Assembly: GCA_040756715.1 (NCBI GenBank)
Contig: JBFLYE010000211.1
Span: 1-12,975, forward strand
Direction: 5' to 3'
Source of the DNA: JBFLYE01 sp040756715 [NCBI: bacterium]
Lineage (GTDB): Bacteria; UBA9089; UBA9088
DNA length: 12,975 nucleotides
The first letter of the stretch is position 1; each line of letters opens with the position of its first letter. The notes under the pieces were generated by a model, which was not told the DNA's origin, ran no database searches, and was given only the letters and a program-made list of their open reading frames with translations. Shown here one piece after another: positions 1 to 4,837 of the stretch. The position numbers and the translations under genes were made by a program.

Positions 1-231
1 CACATTAAATCTCTCCTCAAATACCTCTCTGGTTACAAGCTCCTTTCTTAACTCATCCTTTAACTCAACCTTTATCTGGCCCTTTCTCTCAACGATTACT
101 TCTTTTGCCTTTTCATCAATGGCAGAGATTGCTGCCTCAAAAGCCTTAGCAAAGGTCTCTGCCTTCTTTCTTTCACCCAATGCCTCTTCTAATAATTCAA
201 AGGCTTCTCTTGGTAATGCATAGGTTATCAT
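1..231 (-). CDS. Coiled-coil protein of unknown function, N-terminal 77 residues (cut by window edge)
   Basis: The open frame starts at ATG 231-229 and runs off the left edge without a stop, so only the first 77 residues are visible. It begins MITYALPREAFELLEEALG and is almost entirely charged and helical (many E, K, R, A), ending with KELVTREVFEERFNV. The pattern of a short N-terminal strand, a long amphipathic helix and a 'TREVFEER' segment resembles small DUF1640/coiled-coil type proteins of archaea and uncultured bacteria, many of which end in a membrane helix. That C-terminal part is not visible here, so the family is an inference. No convincing Shine-Dalgarno precedes the ATG. A 13-bp sequence (CTTGCAAAAAATT on the minus strand, 262-274) shared with the region upstream of the 953-1714 gene lies about 30-40 bp upstream and may be promoter-related. 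The coding frame is confident; the function is unknown. Confidence 0.7.
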   Translation of the reverse strand, partial: MITYALPREAFELLEEALGERKKAETFAKAFEAAISAIDEKAKEVIVERKGQIKVELKDELRKELVTREVFEERFNV

Positions 232-287
232 CTTTATTTTATTGTTTTAATCTTTAGGATAAATTTTTTGCAAGCAATTTTTTTGTA

Positions 288-338
288 TCGTAATTGTTTA
301 GCTTTTTCTTTTAAATTGGAATGGTATGGTAAGACTAC
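288..338 (-). pseudogene. Probable remnant of a DUF559 (endonuclease-like) gene, N-terminal fragment only
   Basis: The minus strand reads VVLPYHSNLKEKAKQLR here. This looks like the start of DUF559 proteins (Vsr-like fold), which typically begin with a PY-x-x-x-LK-x-x-A-x-x-LR pattern followed by a conserved N-M-T segment. Here the similarity stops after LR, and the frame goes on as a lysine- and isoleucine-rich tail that ends at a stop just before the next gene. The catalytic core of the family is therefore absent. The fragment lies directly next to the palindromic element at 344-408. Recognition is from memory of the family pattern and only 17 residues are involved, so a chance match is possible. 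Confidence 0.4.
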
Positions 339-343
339 CCCCT

Positions 344-408
344 CAGGCTTCGCCTGCCACCCCTTTAACACCCCGTCAGACCTTACGGTCGCGAAGCGAC
401 GGGGTGTT
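344..408. repeat. Structured GC-rich palindromic element (REP/MITE-like)
   Basis: Three inverted repeats are packed into 65 bp of otherwise AT-rich DNA. They are CAGGC-TTC-GCCTG (344-356), an outer perfect 11-bp stem AACACCCCGTC / GACGGGGTGTT (367-377 with 398-408), and inside it GACC-TTAC-GGTC (379-390). The loop ends with GCGAAGC (391-397), a sequence known to form an unusually stable mini-hairpin in DNA; with its flanks it reads TCGC-GAA-GCGA. The local base composition differs sharply from its surroundings. The layout of nested hairpins recalls REP or palindromic transposable units. It begins a few bases after the stop of the PaREP1 gene (minus-strand sense) and precedes the DUF559-like remnant. 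It is not followed by a T-run on either strand, so a simple terminator is less likely. Confidence 0.65.
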
Positions 409-417
409 TCCCCTCTT

Positions 418-723
418 TTAGACATCATCCTTGGTAAGCCAGCCTTCGTAAAAATTTATATGTAACATACCTGCCAAACCGAACTGTTCCCTTATCTTTT
501 GGTCACCCAGTTCTTTAGATATCTCTCCTACATCTTGAAACAGCTTGGCATGGCCATCATGCGGCCAGCCCTTCATTTCACAATAAGCCTTCAGGATTTG
601 GGTGGCTGCACCCCAATATTTCTCTCCAGCCTGACGCAAGTCGCCATTCTTAATCTCTTTATCACCTTGTCCGATGTATTTATCTGCCTGATCTACATAT
701 TGTTTTGCTTTAAGGTTATCCAT
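418..723 (-). CDS. PaREP1-family (HEPN-like) protein
   Basis: A 101-residue helical protein starting at ATG 723-721. It carries the features of the PaREP1 family: a GD...GDLRQAGEKYWGAATQILKA stretch (about residues 20-46), a G-W/L-P segment followed by H and a leucine-rich helix (51-72), and a closing FGLAGMLHINFYEGWL block (81-96). PaREP1 proteins are abundant in archaea, patchy in bacteria, and structurally related to HEPN domains; their function is not settled, though HEPN relatives are often toxins or RNA-binding proteins. Many members carry another helix after the HINFYE block. Here the protein ends six residues later, and the palindromic element lies just downstream, so the C-terminus may have been clipped. 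A 17-bp palindrome and a TATAAT box lie immediately upstream. There is no strong ribosome-binding site. Confidence 0.75.
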   Translation of the reverse strand: MDNLKAKQYVDQADKYIGQGDKEIKNGDLRQAGEKYWGAATQILKAYCEMKGWPHDGHAKLFQDVGEISKELGDQKIREQFGLAGMLHINFYEGWLTKDDV

Positions 724-737
724 TTTTGACTCTTAAA

Positions 738-754
738 AATTGTTGTCAACAATT
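738..754. promoter_or_regulatory. Operator-like 17-bp palindrome at the PaREP1 promoter
   Basis: AATTGTTG and CAACAATT form perfect 8-bp arms around one central base. On the minus strand a TATAAT box occupies 757-752, overlapping the palindrome by three bases, and the PaREP1 ATG is at 723. Transcription would start near 745, inside the palindrome, which is where a repressor dimer would block initiation. No good -35 hexamer is visible 17 bp upstream of the box. The palindrome is directly visible; its role as an operator is inferred. Confidence 0.45.
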
Positions 755-795
755 ATAAAATTTATTCAAAAAACTTGTTCATCCCCAGTCACACT

Positions 796-939
796 TTATC
801 CTCCATTTGATAAAATATTGTCTATAATTTTGAGAGCAGTTTCTTTCCTTGTTGCCTCATACCTTTCAAGCTCAAGCCTTCCCTCTTTCAAAAACCCCTC
901 GGCTAATTGTAATCTTTTATTCATTGCTTTACTTCCCAT
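796..939 (-). CDS. Small helical protein of unknown function (42-47 aa)
   Basis: A short open frame between the PaREP1 gene and the DUF3782 gene, on the same strand. From ATG 939 it encodes 47 residues; from the internal ATG at 924 it encodes 42, beginning MNKRLQLAEGFLKEG. The second start is preceded by GGGAAG at good spacing and is the more likely one. The peptide is strongly amphipathic and helical, rich in E, K, R and L, and ends KIIDNILSNGG before TAA at 798-796. It sits 13 nt after the DUF3782 stop and 72 nt before the PaREP1 ATG. The opening resembles the first helix of PaREP1/HEPN-type proteins, so it could be a partner protein, an antitoxin-like peptide or a broken copy. I do not recognise a family. 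Confidence 0.5.
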   Translation of the reverse strand: MGSKAMNKRLQLAEGFLKEGRLELERYEATRKETALKIIDNILSNGG

Positions 940-952
940 TTATTATCTTTTT

Positions 953-1714
953 TTAAACCAACTCAATTCCAAAAGTCTTGCAAACTTCAGCCATATCCCT
1001 TCCTTTTTGTAAGGTAACAAATACCTTTTTTGCTTGAGGGATGTTAAATTGCTTTTTTGCTATCTCTGCCTTGTCATTAAATCTTTCTACATCATCAGTT
1101 TCAGCATAGGATTTTATCTCAAAAACCAAAGCATAAGAATTATGGACATAGAGGTCTATTTCATAGCTTTTTCCCTTTTTTCCCATAATCCCCTCTTCAT
1201 CTGTTATCTTCTTTCTCATCATAAGATACTCTGGCTTTAGCTCCGGTGTTTTCAGGACACATCTTAATGTTCCTGCAATTGTATCCTCCAAATTCCTACC
1301 TGCCCTCCCTTGAAGGCCTCCCACCACTACACCTACCCAATCGCTCTGATCTTCAAGTTTTCTATCCATTGCATCAAATCTTCTATTTGTTTCCTCTCTA
1401 TGCTCCTCAAATCTTTTATTTATTTCCTCAAACTTCTTATCTGAGGCCTCCCTTAAGAGCTTTATCTCTTCCTGAACTTGTTCAAACCTTCTATCTACTT
1501 GTTCAAGCCTTCTATCTACTTGTTCAAACTTCTTATCTGAGGCCTCCCTTAAGAGCTTTATCTCGGAAAGCACCTGGTTTATCTCACCTTTTGTAGCAAA
1601 TGCTTCACTTAAGACAATAGAGACCTCTTTTCTGAAATGGTCATCCCTTCTTAAGAGTATAGGAAGGACCCTTAAGATATGCTCCTCTTCTGCCTTTATC
1701 AATGTAGTAGCCAT
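953..1714 (-). CDS. DUF3782-type protein: coiled coil plus PD-(D/E)XK nuclease-like domain
   Basis: From ATG 1714 the product has 253 residues. An upstream in-frame TTG at 1729 would add MYPFR but has no merit over the ATG. Residues 1-40 form a helical head, and residues 43-120 form a coiled coil of near-perfect heptads (FEQVDRR, EEINKRF). The remainder is a globular domain with E143, D187 in YEIDLY, and E199/K201 in FEIKS. The spacing D-x11-E-x-K matches the PD-(D/E)XK nuclease signature. DUF3782 proteins are known mainly from archaea and from bacteria of candidate phyla; their biological role is not established. There is no clear Shine-Dalgarno. A TTGCAA-N17-TATCCT promoter candidate lies just upstream. 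Within the coiled coil two 38-bp segments (1431-1468 and 1527-1564) are identical in DNA, showing recent internal duplication. Confidence 0.75.
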   Translation of the reverse strand: MATTLIKAEEEHILRVLPILLRRDDHFRKEVSIVLSEAFATKGEINQVLSEIKLLREASDKKFEQVDRRLEQVDRRFEQVQEEIKLLREASDKKFEEINKRFEEHREETNRRFDAMDRKLEDQSDWVGVVVGGLQGRAGRNLEDTIAGTLRCVLKTPELKPEYLMMRKKITDEEGIMGKKGKSYEIDLYVHNSYALVFEIKSYAETDDVERFNDKAEIAKKQFNIPQAKKVFVTLQKGRDMAEVCKTFGIELV

Positions 1715-1720
1715 TCTAAA

Positions 1721-1749
1721 AGGATACAAACAAATTTAATTTTTTGCAA
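1721..1749 (-). promoter_or_regulatory. Candidate promoter for the DUF3782 gene
   Basis: On the minus strand TTGCAA (1749-1744) is followed after 17 bp by TATCCT (1726-1721), 6 bp before the ATG at 1714. This spacing would give an mRNA with almost no leader, which fits the lack of a Shine-Dalgarno. The 13-mer CTTGCAAAAAATT around the -35 is repeated upstream of the gene ending at position 1. The hexamers are only moderate matches to sigma-70 consensus. Confidence 0.4.
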
Positions 1750-1762
1750 GAATTAGAATTTT

Positions 1763-1960
1763 GGTACGTGTTTAGCTAAAGCTAAACAATTGCAAATTGT
1801 AAATTGCAAATTGAGAGAGTGATGAATTTTTTATGATATTATTTTTACCTCTTTAAATTTACAATTTAAAATTTGCAATTTAAAATTTACAATGAAACAA
1901 AGCGTTTCTCCCTCTTTAATGAGGAAGCTTAAACACATATTAAGGTGCTAAACACATACC
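1763..1960. repeat. AT-rich composite inverted-repeat element with heptamer arrays
   Basis: The ends are 14-bp inverted repeats with 13 of 14 matching: GGTACGTGTTTAGC at 1763-1776 and GCTAAACACATACC at 1947-1960. A second copy of the right-end motif, GCTTAAACACATA, lies at 1927-1939. At the left end TGTTTAGC-TAAA-GCTAAACA (1769-1788) is a perfect 8-bp-arm hairpin. Inside are heptamer runs in opposite orientation: CAAATTG, TAAATTG, CAAATTG (1793-1813), and AATTTAC, AATTTAA, AATTTGC, AATTTAA, AATTTAC (1856-1890). The left run can pair with the right one to make a long imperfect stem with a loop of about 40 nt. No reading frame of note lies within. This accounts for most of the gene-free stretch 1730-2059, whose remainder is the flanking promoters. 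It resembles a non-autonomous palindromic element; its mobility is unproven. Confidence 0.6.
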
Positions 1961-1964
1961 TTTC

Positions 1965-1993
1965 TTGACAAAAAGTGGTTGGATTTGTATATT
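1965..1993 (+). promoter_or_regulatory. Sigma-70-type promoter of the dapL operon
   Basis: TTGACA at 1965-1970 (a perfect -35) is followed after exactly 17 bp by TATATT at 1988-1993 (five of six -10 bases). Transcription should start near 2000, giving a leader of about 60 nt before dapL. It is the best promoter match I found in the window, and it lies five bases beyond the inverted-repeat element. Confidence 0.75.
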
Positions 1994-2049
1994 TAAGTAG
2001 GAAATTATAGTGTTCGGGTGCAAAACTTCGGATAATCAAGAGGTAAACT

Positions 2050-2067
2050 ATGGTAAAAAATGAATAG
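2050..2067 (+). promoter_or_regulatory. Minicistron MVKNE overlapping the dapL start, with the only good Shine-Dalgarno
   Basis: AAGAGG at 2038-2043 is ideally placed (6 nt) for ATG 2050, which opens a five-codon frame ending at TAG 2065-2067. The dapL ATG at 2060 lies inside this mini-frame in another phase and is 16 nt from the Shine-Dalgarno, too far for direct use. A TAA at 2054-2056 in the dapL frame excludes an upstream dapL start. Ribosomes may load on the minicistron and restart at dapL. This is inferred from spacing only. Confidence 0.35.
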
Positions 2068-3196
2068 AAGATCAGATAGACTAAAAAGCCTTCCGGAGTA
2101 TCCATTTGCCAGAATTACAAGGCTAAAGAAAGGGGTAAAGAGAGATATTATTGACCTGGGTATAGGAGACCCTGACTTACCAACCCCAGAATATATAATC
2201 TCTTCCTTAAAAAATGCAATAGATGACCCAATTACCCATCAATACCCTCCATACAATGGCTATCTTTCCTTAAGAAAAGAGATCGCTCTCTGGTATAAAA
2301 AAAGATTTAATGTAAGCCTTTCTCCCCATAATGAAATATTGCCTTTACTTGGTTCAAAGGATGGAATTTCCCATATTTTATTTTCCATAATCAATCCCTC
2401 TGACTATGTCCTTGTTCCAGATCCAGGTTACCCTGTTTATAAATCAGCGACAATCCTTGCCGGCGGTATTCCAAAGATTGTTCCCCTCCTTTCCCAAAAT
2501 GGATTTTTACCCGATTTGGATAACATTGACCCAAAAGGGTGCAAGGCATTTTTTCTTAATTACCCAAATAATCCAACCGCTGCGGTTTGCTCTCTGGATT
2601 TTTTAAAAAACCTTGTATCCTTTGCCAGAAAAAACAACATTATTATTTTATTTGACCTTGCCTATTCAGAGGTCTATTTTGATGAAAAACCCCCAAGTCT
2701 TTTGCAGATAGAGGGAGGAATAGATGTTGGTATAGAATTCCATTCATTCTCAAAGACATACAATATGGCGGGATGGAGGCTTGGTTTTTGTGTAGGCAAT
2801 AGGGATATTATCCAATCCCTCCTTTCCCTTAAGACAAACCTTGATTCTGGAATTTTTGGAGCAGTGCAACATGCTGGAATTTCTGCCTTAAAAGATGAAG
2901 GCTTTGTTGAGGAAATGAGGAAAGTTTATAAAAGAAGGCTGGATATTTTGGCCTCAGGCCTTTCCTCTTGTGGATTTAAGGTAGATATGCCAAAGGCAAC
3001 ATTCTATCTTTTCCTTCCCATTAAAGGCTCATCTTTTGATTTTTCAGAAAGGCTTTTAAAAGATACAGGTGTTGTGGTAACCCCTGGGATTAGCTTTGGT
3101 GAATATGGTGAAGGGTTTGTCCGATTTTCACTGACCAGCCCTGATGATAAGATAGAAGAGGCGGTTGCTAGGATAAAAAAGGGATTTAGGATTTAG
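2060..3196 (+). CDS. dapL: LL-diaminopimelate aminotransferase (class I/II PLP aminotransferase)
   Basis: DapL converts tetrahydrodipicolinate plus glutamate directly to LL-diaminopimelate, a precursor of lysine and of peptidoglycan, in the cytosol. The 378-residue product shows a fold-type I aminotransferase from end to end: IDLGIGDPDLPTPE (31-44), the cofactor loop GSKDGI (98-103), NYPNNPT (167-173), D199 and Y202 for the pyridoxal ring, and the Schiff-base lysine K232 in SFSKTYNMAGWRLGF. HQYPPYNG (60-67), VPDPGYPVYK (119-128) and the ending GVVVTPGISFGEYGEGFVR are the form typical of DapL rather than of ordinary aspartate aminotransferases. Other members of the same group act on other amino acids, so substrate choice is a family-based inference. 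It is the first gene of a four-gene operon. Its last codons fall in a run of GGATTTA heptamers. Confidence 0.82.
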   Translation: MNRRSDRLKSLPEYPFARITRLKKGVKRDIIDLGIGDPDLPTPEYIISSLKNAIDDPITHQYPPYNGYLSLRKEIALWYKKRFNVSLSPHNEILPLLGSKDGISHILFSIINPSDYVLVPDPGYPVYKSATILAGGIPKIVPLLSQNGFLPDLDNIDPKGCKAFFLNYPNNPTAAVCSLDFLKNLVSFARKNNIIILFDLAYSEVYFDEKPPSLLQIEGGIDVGIEFHSFSKTYNMAGWRLGFCVGNRDIIQSLLSLKTNLDSGIFGAVQHAGISALKDEGFVEEMRKVYKRRLDILASGLSSCGFKVDMPKATFYLFLPIKGSSFDFSERLLKDTGVVVTPGISFGEYGEGFVRFSLTSPDDKIEEAVARIKKGFRI

Positions 3197-3203
3197 GGAT
3201 TTA
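3182..3203. repeat. GGATTTA heptamer run across the dapL/ruvX junction
   Basis: GGATTTA occurs at 3182-3188, 3189-3195 and, after one extra G, at 3197-3203. The first two copies encode the last residues and stop codon of dapL; the third lies in the short spacer before ruvX. The repeat unit has the same length as the AATTTGC-type repeats elsewhere in the window, but a different sequence. Confidence 0.5.
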
Positions 3204-3206
3204 TTT

Positions 3207-3605
3207 ATGAGGATACTTGCTTTGGATGTGGGTGATAAAAGAATAGGCTGTGCAATATCAGATGAAGAAGGTAAAATTGCATTAGGCATTGATACAATTG
3301 AAATGGAATGTGCGATAGAATCTTTAAAAGAGCTCTTATCAAAATATAATCCCTCTAAAATTGTCTTTGGCCTTCCCCTTACTATGGATGGAAAAAGTGC
3401 ACATCAGGCAGAAAAGGTATTAAAATTTGCTAGCAAGGTTAGTGAAATAACAGATATTCCTACCACCTTCTGGGATGAGAGGCTTTCTACAAAAGAGGCA
3501 GAAAGGGTATTGGAGGGAGTAAAAAAAGAAAAGAGGGATAGGGTGATCGATATGCTGTCAGCCCAGGTAATCCTGCAAGGCTTTCTTGGTGAAAGAAATG
3601 TATGA
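3207..3605 (+). CDS. ruvX: YqgF/RuvX family nuclease (pre-16S rRNA 5'-end processing)
   Basis: The family, also called YqgF, has an RNase H-like fold and is known for maturation of the 16S rRNA 5' end; it was earlier annotated as a putative Holliday junction resolvase. The 132-residue length is typical. Visible motifs are ALDVGDKRIGCAISD (5-19) with acidic D7, FGLPLTMDG (54-62), FWDERLSTKEAE (88-99) with E91, and a C-terminal D115 in RVIDMLSAQVILQGFL. These are the expected acidic catalytic positions. It starts 10 nt after the dapL stop with AGGG about 8 nt before the ATG, and is followed by thpR after 12 nt, so it is co-transcribed. Assignment is confident. Confidence 0.92.
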   Translation: MRILALDVGDKRIGCAISDEEGKIALGIDTIEMECAIESLKELLSKYNPSKIVFGLPLTMDGKSAHQAEKVLKFASKVSEITDIPTTFWDERLSTKEAERVLEGVKKEKRDRVIDMLSAQVILQGFLGERNV

Positions 3606-3617
3606 GAAGAAGAATAA

Positions 3618-4163
3618 ATGAGGCTATTCATTGCTATTGAATTAGAGGAAAGAATAAAAGATGCAATTTCCCTTGCCATAAAAGAAATAAAAATACCTTT
3701 AAAGCCAAAATGGGTAAATCCAGCCAATTGCCATATTACCCTAAAGTTTTTAGGAGAGGTAGAAAAAGAAAGGCTTTCAAAGATTCTTGATGTTTTAAAA
3801 GATGAGGCATTAAAACACAAGCCCTTTACCATTTCATTTGGAAGCATTGGTGCATTTCCAAGAGAAGATTATCCAAGGGTTATCTGGATTGGGATTGAAA
3901 AGGGCTTTGATTCCCTTTCCTTAATCGCCAATTCCCTGGAAGATTCTCTTTTTAAAATAGGCTTTCCAAAAGAAAAAAGACCTTTTTCTGCCCACCTAAC
4001 CCTGGCAAGGATAAAAAGCCCTCAAAAAACAAATTTGCTTTCCCCCTATCTTTCTAAAAGATTTATTATTGATGAAATGTCAGTTAAAGAAATTATGCTC
4101 ATAGAAAGCAAGCTTACCCCAAAAGGCCCTATCTATACCGACCTCCAAGTCTTTCCCCTATGA
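3618..4163 (+). CDS. thpR: RNA 2',3'-cyclic phosphodiesterase (LigT/2H family)
   Basis: ThpR opens 2',3'-cyclic phosphate ends of RNA to 2'-phosphates; its E. coli homologue was first known as LigT, a 2'-5' RNA ligase acting on tRNA halves. The 181-residue protein has the hallmark two HxTL motifs of the 2H superfamily, HITL at 39-42 and HLTL at 126-129, and the usual opening MRLFIAIEL. PRVIWIGI (86-93) and FSAHLTLARIK (123-133) match the family. The length is standard. Its stop codon overlaps the queE start in an ATGA arrangement (4160-4163), pointing to coupled translation. The placement between ruvX and queE keeps it in an RNA-oriented group. Confidence 0.9.
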   Translation: MRLFIAIELEERIKDAISLAIKEIKIPLKPKWVNPANCHITLKFLGEVEKERLSKILDVLKDEALKHKPFTISFGSIGAFPREDYPRVIWIGIEKGFDSLSLIANSLEDSLFKIGFPKEKRPFSAHLTLARIKSPQKTNLLSPYLSKRFIIDEMSVKEIMLIESKLTPKGPIYTDLQVFPL

Positions 4164-4837
4164 ATGCAAACATCAAAGAGGTTTTCCTTTCCATCCAGGG
4201 AGAAGGGCTTTGGATAGGAAAAAGACAAGTCTTTATTAGATTTTCAGGATGTAATTTAAGGTGTGATTTCTGCGATACAAAAGATGCACAAATACCCTCT
4301 AAAGAATGCCTTATTTTTAAGAAAAAAGTAAAAAATCCTATTGAAATAGGGCTGCTTAAAGAAAGCCTTAAGAAAAAAACCTTTCATTCAATATCCTTAA
4401 CGGGTGGAGAGCCACTTCTTCAGATAGATTTTATAAAGGAATTTTTGAAAGAGAGGGAATATTTTGTCTGTCTTGATACAAATGGAAGCCTTCCCGATGA
4501 ATTTGAAAAAATAAAAGATATTATTGACTTTGTTTGTATGGATATAAAGCTTCCCTCATCAACAAAAGAAAAACCTATTTGGGAGGAACATAAAAGGTTT
4601 CTTAAAAAGATAAAGGATGGTTTTGTAAAGATTGTTATAACAAAAGAGACAAGCAAGGATGATTTTTTAAAGGGTGTAAGGATAATAAAGGATATAGACC
4701 CAAAGATTCCCCTGGTTATTCAACCAGATGGAAAGGTAAGCTTTGATAAACCCTTTTCTTTTCAAAAAATGGCATTTAAGCAACTTTCTGAGGTTAGAAT
4801 AATCCCCCAAATTCATAAGATATTAGGAATAAGGTGA
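4160..4837 (+). CDS. queE: 7-carboxy-7-deazaguanine synthase (radical SAM)
   Basis: QueE uses S-adenosylmethionine and an iron-sulfur cluster to convert 6-carboxytetrahydropterin into 7-carboxy-7-deazaguanine, on the way to queuosine in tRNA or to related deazaguanines. The 225-residue product begins with the family's EVFLSIQGEG (7-16), then FSGCNLRCDFCDT with the cluster cysteines C31, C35 and C38 (CX3CX2C), TGGEP (81-85) for SAM binding and LDTNGS (105-110). The C-terminal VRIIPQIHKILGIR fits QueE. No queC, queD or queF is visible in the window. It overlaps thpR by 4 nt at the start. Its 3' end overlaps that of ligA on the other strand by 15 bp, with no terminator visible between them. Confidence 0.92.
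   Translation: MNANIKEVFLSIQGEGLWIGKRQVFIRFSGCNLRCDFCDTKDAQIPSKECLIFKKKVKNPIEIGLLKESLKKKTFHSISLTGGEPLLQIDFIKEFLKEREYFVCLDTNGSLPDEFEKIKDIIDFVCMDIKLPSSTKEKPIWEEHKRFLKKIKDGFVKIVITKETSKDDFLKGVRIIKDIDPKIPLVIQPDGKVSFDKPFSFQKMAFKQLSEVRIIPQIHKILGIR

Noticed and set aside
367-408. Outer 11-bp stem as an intrinsic terminator for the PaREP1 gene
   Set aside because: No T-run follows the stem on the minus strand, and the loop contains further hairpins, so a structured repeat fits better.
234-428. 64-residue minus-strand open frame spanning the palindromic element
   Set aside because: Its N-terminal half is a translation of the hairpin element and its end is low-complexity lysine-rich sequence; only the short DUF559-like part is kept, as a remnant.
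1246-1596. 116-residue plus-strand open frame with repeated FYLL motifs
   Set aside because: It is the antisense shadow of the coiled-coil repeats in the DUF3782 gene.
1994-2059. dapL leader as a possible lysine riboswitch
   Set aside because: About 60 nt is far too short for the lysine riboswitch, and no paired arms typical of it are seen.
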